Notes: a model not told the origin generated them from the letters alone. Counted from the first letter of the stretch, positions 11,301 to 20,967 are shown. The stretch: 64,000 bases of DNA from Zygotorulaspora mrakii (GCF_013402915.1 NC_050725.1:62001-126000), one strand, 5' to 3'. Numbers and translations: made by a program.

Positions 11301-11650
11301 GAAGCGGCGCTTACTTCACTTGAAAAATCTATATGGCCTGGCGAATCTATTAGATTTATCAAATGTTCATTTACTAAAGAATCTGCAGAACCTTCCTGCT
11401 TTCTAAGGATTCTGAAATACAATGAGATAGCTGATGATTCCATGGTAATTCCACGTAGTTGTTCATCTGGCCTTGAATCTAAATACCGAATCTTTCCCGC
11501 TAGCCTTTGGGATATAATCCCATTTGAAGCCAGTAGCGAATCCGATAGAGAAGTCTTACCGTGATCGACGTGAGCCACAATGCATATGTTTCTTATACAA
11601 GAAGGATCACTCTGTAAACGCGAAAACTGACTGGAGTCTACTCTTGACAT
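8363..11650 (-). CDS. RIA1: RIA1/EFL1, EF-2-like GTPase for 60S ribosome maturation
   Basis: The 1095-residue protein (1110 in S. cerevisiae) has the translational GTPase core: P-loop AHVDHGKT (26-33), G3 DSPGHIDF (about 101-108) and G4 NKIDRL (about 156-161). The EF-2-like domains II-V follow. An acidic, family-specific insertion lies around residues 480-600. Efl1 with Sdo1 (SBDS) releases the anti-association factor Tif6 from cytoplasmic pre-60S subunits. The ATG at 11650 gives MSRVDSSQFSRLQSDPSCIRNICIVAHV, the typical start. It is divergent from the small zinc-ribbon gene 183 bases away. No break or frameshift is visible. Confidence 0.97.
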   Translation of the reverse strand: MSRVDSSQFSRLQSDPSCIRNICIVAHVDHGKTSLSDSLLASNGIISQRLAGKIRYLDSRPDEQLRGITMESSAISLYFRILRKQEGSADSLVNEHLINLIDSPGHIDFSSEVSAASKLCDGAVVLVDVVEGVCSQTVTVLRQCWIEKLKPILVLNKIDRLFTELQLTAQEAHIHLSKVIEQANSVIGSFFAGQRQLDDYSWREQLEQNASAEYVEKDDSDIYFDPSQNNVVFASAIDGWGFNISQLAKFYEQKLGAKRENLQKVLWGDFFMDPKTKKIINKKGLKNRSLKPLFVSLIMENIWKIYESVTISKNSESVEKIIKALNIDVPARDLRTKDEKQLLRRIMGQWLPVSTAVLLTVIEKLPSPKQSQKERLDTIIAGAPGAESIDTELMDSMRSCDNDGPVSAYISKMISIPREELPLPLSENHLHADLIERSRKARNLASKAAKHAETLERLNKIRSTNNQDVNKEQEETDLYQRAKETVATPELEVLEVKNHNQQMLSHTLNEAYLDSDFNNAETDHDEGLVPQFTPSLDPNDPLASMFEYEEEDPFEQTPIVTEEELADDLFDESDEVLVGFARVYSGMLRKGQEITVLGPKYDPKMPTDNVQTATITDLYMFMGRELVPLEVCPPGNIVGIRGLAGKILKNGTLIEKGVHGVNLAGIPFQTTPIVRVAVESTNPVEMSRLSRGLKLLNQADPCVETYVEDSGEHILCTAGELHLERCLKDLRERFAGIEITSSEPAIPYRETFLDTPDMNPPKHSELGRGSCELVLGPYKISIQTIPLPDSITQFLITHESEIRSFSSVKNAVDTKDVRLSFMRKFEKICSNSELTGRMNLCVSDIASLGPKRSGPNIISSQNNLLGSLSTCSSPTWEYSDSLLNGFQLAVSEGPLSKEPVQGMFVLVQSIKEMTEQELDEIENPQHQKNVLDISGRLITSFRDCVHESFLDWSPRMMWAMYSCDIQTSVEVLGKVYAVVQQRRGKIVSEEMKEGTPFFQIEAHVPVIEAFGFSEDIRKRTSGSAQPQLVFAGFECIDMDPFWVPTTEEELEELGDTADKENIARKHMNAVRRRKGLFINEKVIQNAEKQRTLKKN

Positions 11651-11833
11651 ACTGATTACTTACCTGGTGTAGATCCTCACTTTACAATCAAATTACGTTT
11701 GAATGAAATACTTTTAACGTTGCTTTGAATTATTTAATCATGCCTGTAAAGAAGAGAAAGAAAAAAAAAGGTGAAAGAAATTCCATCCTCTCGCAAATCA
11801 ACGTTCAAATACAGGTATACAAGAGACCATTCT

Positions 11834-12064
11834 ATGTCTGATAGGAAGTGTGAAGCGGAGCTAAACGATGCAACAACAGCGGTTTGTCCAGATTGCACAA
11901 CGAATTTAAAAAAATGCTTAATACAGCAAAACTATGCAGTGGTAATATGCCCGAATCTTGATTGTGGATATCCGTTTAATCAAACTCAGGCGATTAACAA
12001 TATTGTATATGTAAAAGAAAAGGAAATTATCGAAGTCGCCAAGAGCCGGTTAGCAGATAAATGA
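11834..12064 (+). CDS. YNL162W-A-like small zinc-ribbon protein
   Basis: A 76-residue protein starts at the ATG at 11834; the open frame upstream contains only a GTG. It has two cysteine pairs, CPDC (18-21) and CPNLDC (39-44), spaced like a small zinc ribbon, then GYPFNQTQAINNIVYVKEKEIIEVAKSRL. S. cerevisiae YNL162W-A (72 residues, unknown function) occupies the same place, between RIA1 and RPL42A, on the same relative strand, so orthology is by position, size and the cysteine pattern. The zinc-ribbon shape suggests a nucleic-acid or protein contact but nothing more can be said. The 3' end meets CHS7 70 bases away. Confidence 0.85.
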   Translation: MSDRKCEAELNDATTAVCPDCTTNLKKCLIQQNYAVVICPNLDCGYPFNQTQAINNIVYVKEKEIIEVAKSRLADK

Positions 12065-12134
12065 TCACCCTGATATATGTGTGTGTTTTTATATGAAGAA
12101 AATGCTATACAATATCTATGCTTTTATGATTATA

Positions 12135-13082
12135 TTAATAGTTCTCCCCATACATGACGTCTCCTTTTTTATTTACGCTGACGCTAAACTCTAAATCGTC
12201 GTCTGTCGTCATATCCCATATTTTATAAACCATCATCAGTGTGAAAAGATTGCAAATGCTACCAATAAATAAACCATCGATGTAGTGATTTGCGCTTTTG
12301 CAAACAAGGTCTGAGACGGCAAAAACAACTATTTGGCCCACGACGAAGAAGAATACACCCAATAAGATAGCTCCTGTAACCCAGAAATTTCGCACAACAA
12401 ATAACGATATTATCAATTGACAAATAGTATAAATACCCAAAATTATTGCATTTATGATATACATCATGACAAAAAGCCCTACAGTATTCATTTCATGAAT
12501 GGAGCCTCTTGCAATCCATGACTTGAAGGTAAAAATGGCGGCTAAAAAGTTCGCAATAAATCCAATAACTGATGCTCCACGTATGAGTAACATAGATTTC
12601 ATGGTGCCATCTTCCCAAAGTCTGAAGCCGAGGAAACCATTTATCAGTAAAGTGTAACAACAAGCGCTTGCGACTCCGATTTGAATGGAAACGAAGTAAG
12701 GATATGATCGTGAGCCGGGAGGAGATGCACCCGTATCGACGATCAAGGTGAAAATGGTCAAAAGTAAACTCAACTGAAAAAAATAAAGATATTCTGAACG
12801 ACCAATAGCGGTAAATTTCTGTCTCACGTTGTAAAGAATGATTAAAATGACAACTATTGCACCTATGTTAACGAATGCATTTCCAATACCGAATATAACT
12901 GTATTAGCTACGTCGATCGATCTGGCATAACATGTGGGCAATATGCCAATAGTCAAATTTTGAGGATTGAAATTATCAATCACGGTTGAGTTTGGCAAAA
13001 TCATATGAGTATTTGACTTGACAACAGAACATAATGGCAATGGAGTTTTCTGACATATCCTTGCAAAGTCTCCAAAGCCCAT
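12135..13082 (-). CDS. CHS7: CHS7, ER export chaperone for chitin synthase III
   Basis: The 315-residue protein (316 in S. cerevisiae) begins MGFGDFARICQKTPLPLCSVV, the family N-terminus, and has about seven hydrophobic segments (for example VNIGAIVVILIILYNV, LSLLLTIFTLIVDTG, ILLGVFFFVVGQIVVFAV) and a short cytosolic tail. Chs7 resides in the ER membrane and is needed for Chs3 folding and exit, hence for bud-neck and lateral chitin. It lies beside RPL42 as YHR142W lies beside RPL42B in S. cerevisiae. Confidence 0.95.
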   Translation of the reverse strand: MGFGDFARICQKTPLPLCSVVKSNTHMILPNSTVIDNFNPQNLTIGILPTCYARSIDVANTVIFGIGNAFVNIGAIVVILIILYNVRQKFTAIGRSEYLYFFQLSLLLTIFTLIVDTGASPPGSRSYPYFVSIQIGVASACCYTLLINGFLGFRLWEDGTMKSMLLIRGASVIGFIANFLAAIFTFKSWIARGSIHEMNTVGLFVMMYIINAIILGIYTICQLIISLFVVRNFWVTGAILLGVFFFVVGQIVVFAVSDLVCKSANHYIDGLFIGSICNLFTLMMVYKIWDMTTDDDLEFSVSVNKKGDVMYGENY

Positions 13083-14874
13083 AATCTGTTTCTTAACCGA
13101 CTTTCAAAGAATGACTGAGCGAATGACTGTGCGAAAGAGATGTATGGTTCTTTGTAAATGCTCGACACTCTGTAACAAGCTTCATTCTATTTTTGATCTA
13201 CATCCAAACACGTTTTGTGTGAAATTCGTGTTCATTTCTCCGGCCTGCGTGGAAAAAAGGACCGAAGCAGGGTAATAATACAAAACCCAAAGCTCAAATT
13301 CTGATAAGTAGAGTTGTAATAATGCGAATAGCTTGTGGTTTTATCTCTGCGTCGAGCTGGAATCTGAACCATAAATGTCCCGGTACTGTAGCTATCTCCA
13401 CCTTAACATTGTTCTCGCAGCATCATACATTCTAGTGTAAGTGTGATTACACCTTATCCTCCACAAGGCGACGCGCCATCAGAGGGAAATAGCCCTGAGA
13501 CCAGTTCCACCTCTTAGGTTAGACTGATGCTGACAAGGTTACCATCGGCGTGCTGCAAGGTTCCAACCCTCTTCCCTGAACACTTGCGTCAGTAACTGAC
13601 ATCTGCATCAATAGTTCACCCCCTCATACCGCCTGAGCGTCATTGCTGACAGCACGACCGCTCTCACAGCCCAACTTCATTCAATGTCGTTTGGCCTCGA
13701 AAAACCTGCTCCCTTCTCAACCTTGCAGGCCATTTATTTCCAGCACACAGCCACACTGCCGAAATCCATGCTCAATGCGAACGGGACAATATAAATAAAC
13801 TCTTGTATCCCTCGCGCTCTGCGTGTTATACATGCCCAGGGAGTTCCGGGGAGGATCTCTCCCGCCTCCCGTCTTACACAACTGCCCGACACCTCGGCGG
13901 CTAAAATGCTTCAGTTTGTTTTGCGAGCAAAACACCAGTACACATCCGTGTCTGTACCTACAACTTTAACCAGAATGACAGAGAGCCGACGATTCTTCAG
14001 CTCACGGCCTATACAAATACGATCATCTCATCCCATCGGCAGCCCTACTGTTCCTGTCAACTTGCGCGAGCCTTGCTGCCAACCGTTTCCCATATGATCC
14101 CCGCTAATTGATACACAAGAGAGCTCTTCGCACCGAAAGGTACCTCACACTAGCTCTTGCCTCTCTTGTACCTGTCTGCTTCTGCCAAGACTCGCTTGGT
14201 CCTCCTTATAAGTGATAAGTTTCAGAAGAAGTTGTAAACTCTAGCCTGAGAGCAAGAACCCTGTCAGGCACACACATCCCGAACCCTCAAAAGGTGATGA
14301 CGCGAAACGAACAAACATATCGAAAAAAGAAGTGGGTAGTGGGTGTACCAGAACCGACGGGACTGCGAGCTGAAACGAGACCCACACACCCTTTTACTTG
14401 TGACTGCTACATCCGGAGCTTGTGTCTGGAAATGAAAAATTATTTTTCAGTGCCCGCGATCGATGTGCCGCAACCGGAACTGTGGACGCAAAATGTAAGG
14501 CTGTGAAGCATGGTGGAGCCCAGCCCAGGAGACGAGTGTTACGCCCATTCGGCGCCAGCTGGGCAGAGGCTGCTTAGACCAGGCTTTCTGTTCCAGGCTG
14601 CTTGGGCCGGGAATTGTGAACACACGCTGGCCAGCTTGTAGACTCAGACAGAGTTGGTCGCACCAGGAGCAATGGAGGCCTGTTGGTACCGAGCACTGCG
14701 GCAGTAAGAGCAGCAATCCAGAGTTTGGGCAAATGGTGAGACAGGTGGAATCAGCAGCAGGCATTATTGTCAGTTTGACGAAATTACATCTCTTGCGAGT
14801 GGGTATTAAAAAAAAGTGGAACTTGAACTTTACGAATCTGGAGGGTCTGAACTAAACAAGAACTATCAGCAACA
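13083..14874. other. Long gene-free interval between CHS7 and RPL42
   Basis: Almost 1.8 kb separate these divergent genes, far more than most gaps here. Small frames (minus 14447-14764, plus 14616-14855, minus 13717-13935) have the composition of chance frames. There is a TATA-like AATATAAATAAA near 13787-13799 and an inverted repeat with 8-base arms (TGTTTTGC / GCAAAACA) at 13917-13934. The right end must hold the RPL42 promoter. No tRNA or C/D snoRNA with a closing stem could be recognised. Confidence 0.5.
14377..14390 (+). promoter_or_regulatory. Rap1-like site in the RPL42 promoter
   Basis: GAGACCCACACACC fits the Rap1 pattern ACCCRNACAY with one mismatch in the flanking bases. It lies about 490 bases before the RPL42 ATG, where ribosomal-protein genes of this family carry Rap1/Fhl1 sites. 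A weaker reverse match (GTGGGTGTAC) lies about 40 bases upstream. Only motif matching supports it. Confidence 0.4.
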
Positions 14875-15537
14875 ATGGGTATGTTACATGGTGTAATGTG
14901 AAGCGCAACACAGCAGAGGCCATTCGAATAGAGGATGAATTTGATGCAATTAATGGGTTGGAGAGAGCGAAACGTGCTAAGACATCCCAGAGTGGATATG
15001 ACATTGGGTGGGAAGGAACAATTTCCTGCAAGATATCGCACATGATGCCAAGGGATAGAGCATTGGAGTGTAGAGCGGCCTAGTCGGGCTGAATGGGAGG
15101 AGAACGCAGCTGTTACAGAATCCCGAAGAAGACCGGAGGCACAATTCAAGGTCAATACAATGAGTGTTGAGCAGCAGTAAATACTGAACGAATTACTAAC
15201 TGATTATCATTCTCGTATAGTTAACGTTCCAAAGACCAGAAGGACCTATTGTAAAGGTAAAGAATGCCGTAGTCACCAACAGCACAAGGTTACCCAATAC
15301 AAAGCTGGTAAGGCTTCCTTGTTTGCTCAAGGTAAGAGACGTTATGACCGTAAACAATCCGGTTTCGGTGGTCAAACCAAGCAAATTTTCCACAAAAAGG
15401 CAAAGACTACCAAGAAAGTTGTCTTGAGATTGGAATGTGTTAAATGTAAGACCAAGTCTCAACTATCCTTGAAGAGATGTAAGCACTTTGAATTGGGTGG
15501 TGAAAGAAAACAAAAGGGTCAAGCTCTACAATTTTAA
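14875..15537 (+). CDS. RPL42A: RPL42, large-subunit ribosomal protein eL42 (spliced)
   Basis: Exon 1 is 14875-14878 (ATGG). The intron 14879-15220 (342 bases) has donor GTATGT, branchpoint TACTAAC at 15194-15200 and acceptor TATAG. Exon 2 is 15221-15537. The joined frame gives 106 residues beginning [14 protein letters not shown] and ending [16 protein letters not shown], the exact length of yeast eL42. The zinc-binding Cys pairs are present (YCKGKEC, LECVKCK). eL42 lies near the 60S E site. The intron position after the fourth base equals that in S. cerevisiae RPL42A/B. Upstream lies a Rap1-like site; CBK1 follows on the same strand. Confidence 0.97.
14879..15220 (+). other. RPL42 intron
   Basis: This is a 342-base spliceosomal intron with donor GTATGT, branchpoint TACTAAC (15194-15200) and acceptor TAG 20 bases after it. 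I looked for snoRNA boxes inside and found no convincing C/D pair. Confidence 0.93.
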
Positions 15538-15980
15538 GTTTAAGTTTAAGTTTAATTTCACTTTTATTTTCACTTTTACTTTTAATATATATATATGTAG
15601 CTTCTCCCCATATAACCAAATGCACGCCATTTTATAGTCAGCATGTTAATAGAGACTGTTGTTTATAATAGCATTCTCTTCATTTTTTTCTTGTCGTGTA
15701 TTCAGGATCAATTTTCGAGATTGATTTTCAAAATGAACTTTCTCCATTGATTCCATTTAGTAACTGAACTAACACGAGGCAGAACACTATTGAACTATAT
15801 AAGATACGAAGCACTGTGGTGAAAATATCATTGGTGCGCTTTACACAAACTTTTAATTCATATTATCATTCTCTTCTTATTGAACGCGAAACTATTAAGG
15901 AACCAAATCAACCAGGGGACAAAAAAACAGTTCAAATACTGGTAATATTCGCAAACAATCTGGATCATTTGCAAATTACC
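15538..15980. other. RPL42 3' region and CBK1 upstream region
   Basis: The stretch begins with a short tandem AAGTTT repeat (four units from about 15536) and T-rich tracts typical of a yeast 3' end. The plus frame open from 15816 to the CBK1 ATG has a GTG but no ATG before 15981. No RNA gene is evident. Confidence 0.45.
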
Positions 15981-18521
15981 ATGTTTTCGGGTAGCAGTCA
16001 TTATGGATCACCTACAAATGGTCAGGAATACTACCAGAATCAACAGCTGCAACAACATCAACAGCAACAACAGCAACAACATCAACAGCAACAACAGCAA
16101 CAACAACAACAACAAGCTGATAGGACCATGCGCCAGCCGGTGCCGAAGCCACCGGTAACTTCATTCAGTAAGAATTATATGAGGCAACAGAACTCTCAAC
16201 CTTCGCTGCATGGTCAACCACAGAATGAAGCCATTGGATCGATGCTTTCTGGTGGATTTACAGACGTTCCCTCCTTGAACTATCCAGCAACACCAGAAAA
16301 TAGCAGCAATCATGGCACACCTAATCAATTTACAAATACACCTCCCCCTTCGGTTTCGGGTCTTTACATGCACAATAATAATTCTCGTAGCCAGATTCAA
16401 AATGGTACAGGAATAAGTTCACCTTATCAAATTCAGCAACAACAACAGTCGCAGTTTTCACCTAGTCAATATTCTGCAGAATCTGATTATAGTCAAAATG
16501 CAGTTAATCATAGTGGATCCAGTAGTCCTTTGCGTCACCCGCAACAGATGAATATGTATGGTTCTAGCCCTGTTAGAAGTATCAGAAATCAGCACGTAGT
16601 CCAGTCACAACAGTCTCCGGGTCAAGCCCAGGCACACCTTCAAGCACAAGCCCAAGCCCAAGCCCAAGCCCAAGCCCAAGCCCAAGCCCAAGCCCAAGCC
16701 CAAGCCCAAGCCCAAGCCCAAGCCCAAGCCCAAGCCCAAGCCCAAGCCCAAGCCCAAGCCCAAGCCCAAGCCCAAGCCCAAGCCCAAGCCCAAGCCCAAG
16801 CCCAAGCCCAAGCCCAAGCCCAAGCCCAAGCCCAAGCCCAAGCCCAAGCCCAAGCCCAAGCCCAAGCCCAAGCCCAAGCCCAAGCCCAAGCCCAAGCCCA
16901 AGCCCAAGCACAAGCACAAGCCCAAGCACAAGCACAAGCCCAAGCACAAGCACAAGCCCAAGCCCAGTCTGAAATCCAAGCACAGCAGCAACAGATATCT
17001 CCTACACATCATTCTAATTATATGTATTTTGAGAGGAGACCAGATCTGCTTACGAAAACTACACAGGACAAAGCTGCTGCGATAAAGCTAAAAGTCGAAA
17101 ATTTTTATCAAACGTCTGTTAAATACGCCATTGAAAGAAATCAAAGACGTGTTGAATTAGAATCCGAGCTTACGCTACAGGACTGGTCTGATGAAAGGAA
17201 AAATAGAGAATTGAGCTCTTTGGGTAAAAAAGAATCTCAATTTTTAAGATTAAGAAGGACGAGGCTATCCCTAGACGATTTTCATACCGTTAAAGTTATT
17301 GGTAAAGGTGCCTTTGGTGAAGTAAGACTGGTTCAAAAGAAAGATACTGGTAAAATCTATGCCATGAAAACATTACTGAAGTCCGAGATGTACAAGAAAG
17401 ATCAGCTTGCTCATGTAAAAGCTGAAAGAGATGTTTTAGCTGGCAGTGATTCTCCTTGGGTCGTCTCATTATATTATTCCTTTCAAGATACCCAATATCT
17501 TTATCTAATTATGGAATTTTTACCTGGTGGAGATCTCATGACAATGCTAATCAGATGGCAACTTTTTACAGAAGATGTTACAAGGTTTTATATGGCGGAA
17601 TGTATTCTTGCCATCGAAGCTATTCATAAACAAGGATTTATTCATAGAGATATCAAACCAGATAATATTCTCATTGACATAAGGGGGCACATAAAACTAT
17701 CGGATTTTGGGCTTTCTACTGGTTTTCATAAGACGCATGACTCCAACTACTATAAAAAATTGTTACAACAAGATGAAGAAAATAGCAAACCTGGAACTCG
17801 GCCTGAAGATCCTATCAACAATACTAATGGCAAAAAGAATAGTAATAGACAGACAATGTTTGTCGATGCCATCCATTTAACAATGTCGAATAGACAGCAA
17901 ATTCAAACTTGGAGGAAGTCTCGTCGTTTGATGGCTTATTCAACAGTCGGTACCCCAGATTATATTGCGCCTGAAATTTTTCTCTATCAAGGATATGGTC
18001 AAGAATGTGATTGGTGGTCTCTTGGTGCAATTATGTATGAATGTTTAATTGGATGGCCCCCATTTTGTTCAGAGACTCCGCAAGAAACTTATCGTAAGAT
18101 AATGAATTTTGAACAAACATTACAATTCCCTGATGACATACACATATCATATGAAGCAGAAGATCTGATCAGGAGGTTACTAACTCATTCGGATCAAAGA
18201 CTTGGTAGACATGGTGGGGCGGATGAAATCAAAAGCCACCCATTCTTCCGCGGTGTGGATTGGAATACAATAAGACAGGTCGAGGCGCCATATATCCCCA
18301 AACTAAGTTCGATCACAGATACAAGATTTTTCCCAACAGATGAGCTGGAGAATGTACCTGACTCACCAGCAATGGCTCAAGCCGCAAAGCAAAGAGAACA
18401 GATGATTAAACAAGGTGTCAATACAAACAACAATGGCAGTGCACCAGTAAAGGAGGATTTGCCATTCATTGGTTACACTTACTCAAGATTCGATTATTTG
18501 ACAAGGAAAAATGCATTGTGA
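15981..18521 (+). CDS. CBK1: CBK1, NDR/LATS kinase of the RAM network
   Basis: The ATG at 15981 ([19 protein letters not shown]) matches the S. cerevisiae Cbk1 start; the frame upstream has no ATG. The protein is 846 residues. A Gln-rich N-terminus comes first, then a huge Gln-Ala repeat (about residues 221-329) and the Mob2-binding region ([20 protein letters not shown]). The AGC kinase domain follows from about residue 434 ([27 protein letters not shown]), with the activation-loop site in [13 protein letters not shown] and the C-terminal hydrophobic motif [13 protein letters not shown]. Cbk1-Mob2 activates Ace2 in daughter cells and controls polarised growth and Ssd1. The kinase part is nearly identical to S. 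cerevisiae; length variation is confined to the N-terminal repeats. Confidence 0.97.
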   Translation: MFSGSSHYGSPTNGQEYYQNQQLQQHQQQQQQQHQQQQQQQQQQQADRTMRQPVPKPPVTSFSKNYMRQQNSQPSLHGQPQNEAIGSMLSGGFTDVPSLNYPATPENSSNHGTPNQFTNTPPPSVSGLYMHNNNSRSQIQNGTGISSPYQIQQQQQSQFSPSQYSAESDYSQNAVNHSGSSSPLRHPQQMNMYGSSPVRSIRNQHVVQSQQSPGQAQAHLQAQAQAQAQAQAQAQAQAQAQAQAQAQAQAQAQAQAQAQAQAQAQAQAQAQAQAQAQAQAQAQAQAQAQAQAQAQAQAQAQAQAQAQAQAQAQAQAQAQAQAQAQAQAQSEIQAQQQQISPTHHSNYMYFERRPDLLTKTTQDKAAAIKLKVENFYQTSVKYAIERNQRRVELESELTLQDWSDERKNRELSSLGKKESQFLRLRRTRLSLDDFHTVKVIGKGAFGEVRLVQKKDTGKIYAMKTLLKSEMYKKDQLAHVKAERDVLAGSDSPWVVSLYYSFQDTQYLYLIMEFLPGGDLMTMLIRWQLFTEDVTRFYMAECILAIEAIHKQGFIHRDIKPDNILIDIRGHIKLSDFGLSTGFHKTHDSNYYKKLLQQDEENSKPGTRPEDPINNTNGKKNSNRQTMFVDAIHLTMSNRQQIQTWRKSRRLMAYSTVGTPDYIAPEIFLYQGYGQECDWWSLGAIMYECLIGWPPFCSETPQETYRKIMNFEQTLQFPDDIHISYEAEDLIRRLLTHSDQRLGRHGGADEIKSHPFFRGVDWNTIRQVEAPYIPKLSSITDTRFFPTDELENVPDSPAMAQAAKQREQMIKQGVNTNNNGSAPVKEDLPFIGYTYSRFDYLTRKNAL
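16641..16967 (+). repeat. (CAAGCC)n hexanucleotide repeat encoding Gln-Ala
   Basis: About 54 units of a 6-base repeat (CAAGCC, with CAAGCA variants at both ends) lie in frame inside CBK1 and encode alternating Gln-Ala. Most internal units are identical, which suggests recent slippage. Variant units cluster at the 3' end (about 16905-16960). The repeat also keeps two antisense frames open (Leu-Gly repeats, 16582-16983 and 16605-17012), which are artefacts. Confidence 0.97.
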
Positions 18522-19074
18522 TTTACCTAATCATAGGTAGAAACATAAATAGAAATACTACGTAGAATAAAACAAGAAAAACACAAACAAATTTAGGTAA
18601 AATAATGTAGATACAGCTGATTCCCAACATCTCAATTCTTAAAAAAGATCGACATCAGGCGCCCAGCAACGTTCTTGGTGGTTTATCTACACTAGACAAG
18701 TATCATAAGTAAGAAAGGTATAGTAAAAGAACACAATCTTCTTAAAATAAAATAATACTCGCATTCGTGATGATATATGATGTTAGGGATCTAAAATAAA
18801 ATCAAGAACCAAAAGTAAGGTGTAAGAGAGAGGGAACAAACAATTTTTCACTTTTCTTATGAGAATCGTCGTTTTCGTACAAGAGGCGAATCTAGGAAGA
18901 CACAGCGATGCGGGTAACGGTAGTATCAATACTCAACAGAAACGTATAGGGTATAGATAGAAATGCGGCACATCGATGACTTCCAATGGAGTAAACAGCG
19001 CATGCGCAGGCAGGACAGGGCAGCGCAACCGTTTTATTAAAAAGGATCTGAACTTGTGACCGAGCTGCGAGTCC
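18522..19074. other. Convergent gap CBK1 / YHR140W-like; possible snoRNA locus
   Basis: A 553-base gap between two gene ends is long here, where other convergent gaps are about 40-220 bases. In S. cerevisiae the H/ACA snoRNA snR32 lies between the 3' ends of YHR140W and RPL42B, which corresponds to this interval or to 15538-15980. I could not recognise the RNA itself from the sequence. Confidence 0.3.
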
Positions 19075-19767
19075 CTACTCTCTCTTGGTCAGCGGCTGGG
19101 CCTTGGGAGTGAAGCTCTGGTACAACGCGTAGAAGAGACATGAAGCTGAAGTAACCACCACAAAAATAACCGACCTCAGGGGCTCATCCACATTCAAAAA
19201 AGGGTACGGATAGCTTTGGATGGTGTTTGGGACGATCAAAAAATGAAGATATCTATTGTAAAAGAGCCCAAAACTCGTAATGATAAGCCACGAATGTTTA
19301 TACGAAAGTTTGAATCTCGAGCCGTAGCCAGACAAATAGTGATCGTACAGTTGAAAGACCAGCGGCAGAAGATGAATTGCGATGTCAACTTTGTAAGGAA
19401 TTGGTGCTCTGCCCTTGGCAACATCCTGCATGATGAATTGCAGTGCAAACAATCTCAATGGCCAGTAGACGGTTGCTACGATAGATTCAAGAACCATCGC
19501 TATTGGCAGGGTCACGTGACGACTGATGTTATACCATCTTCTTTTCAGCTGCGCATCTTTAGCTAGCCTTTGGACAAGGTGGTTTGCAATGTTGGCCACA
19601 TTATTAACAATGGTGAACGCTACCGCTATGTTGGTCAAAAACTGCTTGTGACCGGCCTGACTAAGACTGGGCGGCAGAACCACCTTGGTGCACTTGAAAA
19701 GGCCCCAACTTGAAGTCACCACCGAAACGACGTTACACAGTAACGACTGCCACGTAGCACCAACCAT
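19075..19767 (-). CDS. YHR140W-like integral membrane protein
   Basis: The 230-residue protein has about five or six hydrophobic segments (for example FLTNIAVAFTIVNNVANI, HVTLPIAMVLESIVATVYW, SVIFVVVTSASCLFYALYQ) and internal His and Asn residues in the membrane region. Position beside CBK1/RPL42 and YGP1/SPS100, and size, match S. cerevisiae YHR140W, a predicted ER membrane protein of the FAR-17a/AIG1 type with no settled function; that family assignment is from memory. The ATG at 19767 (MVGATWQSLLCNVVSVVTSS) is the first in frame. Confidence 0.8.
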   Translation of the reverse strand: MVGATWQSLLCNVVSVVTSSWGLFKCTKVVLPPSLSQAGHKQFLTNIAVAFTIVNNVANIANHLVQRLAKDAQLKRRWYNISRHVTLPIAMVLESIVATVYWPLRLFALQFIMQDVAKGRAPIPYKVDIAIHLLPLVFQLYDHYLSGYGSRFKLSYKHSWLIITSFGLFYNRYLHFLIVPNTIQSYPYPFLNVDEPLRSVIFVVVTSASCLFYALYQSFTPKAQPLTKRE

Positions 19768-20967
19768 GTCTTAATGCTCAGGAACACCTGCCAATCGGAC
19801 ACGCCCACCGTTGGGCTGAGTGTAGTGTATGTACCTCTTGTCCTTCCGTTTTCCCTCTCCTTGCGGACCAAACAGTGGCATTCACACTTACCCGGCCCAA
19901 TATCAACACCCACACATCCTCCCCAGCTCGGACACGCTCGGACTCACAGAACTCCGGACAGCCCTCCCCTGACGGAGCTCGGATCTTGTCTCCCGTCGTT
20001 TCGCCCGTTTCGCCTCGTTCCGTATTGCTTCGCTTCGCCTCGCTTCACCTCGCTTCGCCTCTCATCTCGCCACAACCAAGAAGCCGCTGAAGCCGCTGTT
20101 GGACGTCCCACAAAGCCGCCCATCGCAGAGAGCACGCCGCCTCTCATCTAACTTTTATCGAGTCGACCGATTCCATCACTCCCACCGGTTCCATGGAAGC
20201 CCACCCAGGCCAGAAACCAGAGCGAATTTCAATAAAGCCCGCAAGGAACAAATTATTTGCCCTAGCAATGTTGCGCCCTAATGCGTCGTAACGCGCCCCT
20301 TCCCCTATAACTTTGCCACTTTGGGTAATGCCGCATCCGGATCGGGAATGTCATTGTCTCAAACGGGCCAGAAGAAAACATTGCTTTCTCCGAGGAAACG
20401 CTCTATTTGTCTTTTTTTAATTTGTTGCTGTCTATCAATTACCCGGTCTGGGCGTAGTTTTAAGGTACCCCGGTTTTGACTGTTTCAATTTGCTCCTGTT
20501 TGGGTAAAAGTATACCCGAATAGGGCATTACTTGACGATTATAAAGACTCTAAAAGGTTAAAGTAAAGAAAGGAAGAAAAGTTATTTTGAGGACAATATG
20601 CTATGGTCATCGCAGCGAAGCGCCTTTTTTGACTTTATTGCAATAGTAGTATGGCATGGCCACAGGACTTGCGAGAAAAAAAGACGCTTATTAAGATGGG
20701 ACATTCAAAGTTTGTATGATAATTGTACGTTTATGGGCATGGTATACGCACGACATTTGCTAATACGATTTCAGTAGTTTACACACGATTTTGGATAAAA
20801 TTTGCGTATTAGCAATATTACGGCATAATATATAAAGGCAATGCAATCCCATTAGGGATGACTGTCTGTACCTCTTGCGTCTTGGATTCTGTCTTATTTA
20901 CTGTGATATAGACAAGAAGAACTTCCGCTCCTGTTGCTGTGATTCTATTGTGAGGTCCCAAACAAAA
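19768..20967. promoter_or_regulatory. Divergent region upstream of YGP1
   Basis: This 1.2 kb region is upstream of both the YHR140W-like gene and YGP1. It holds a GC-rich decamer repeat around 20001-20060, two stress-response (STRE, CCCCT) cores at 20296-20300 and 20302-20306, and a TATA box TATATAAA at 20829-20836, 132 bases before the YGP1 ATG. An ATG-started frame at 19774-20151 is Pro/Ser/Arg-rich and tracks the repeat, so I do not call it a gene. Confidence 0.5.
20031..20060 (+). repeat. Decamer tandem repeat (CGCTTCGCCT)
   Basis: Three 10-base units (CGCTTCGCCT, CGCTTCACCT, CGCTTCGCCT) are adjacent; degenerate copies extend upstream to about 20001. It is intergenic. Confidence 0.8.

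Noticed and set aside
14293..14372. C box GTGATGA and D box CTGA 80 bases apart, as in a C/D snoRNA
   Set aside because: The flanking bases do not form a terminal stem and no C'/D' boxes were found.
14447..14764. 105-codon ATG frame on the minus strand upstream of RPL42
   Set aside because: Low-complexity Leu/Pro/Ser/Cys composition with no domain; overlaps the presumed RPL42 promoter.
16582..17012. Two antisense frames of about 133 codons encoding Leu-Gly repeats
   Set aside because: They are by-products of the CAAGCC repeat in CBK1.
18178..18184. Plus-strand TACTAAC inside CBK1
   Set aside because: It is within the conserved kinase coding sequence, so it is a chance match.
19774..20151. 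125-codon ATG frame between the YHR140W-like gene and YGP1
   Set aside because: Composition follows the GC-rich decamer repeat; an internal GTATGT has no matching branchpoint downstream.
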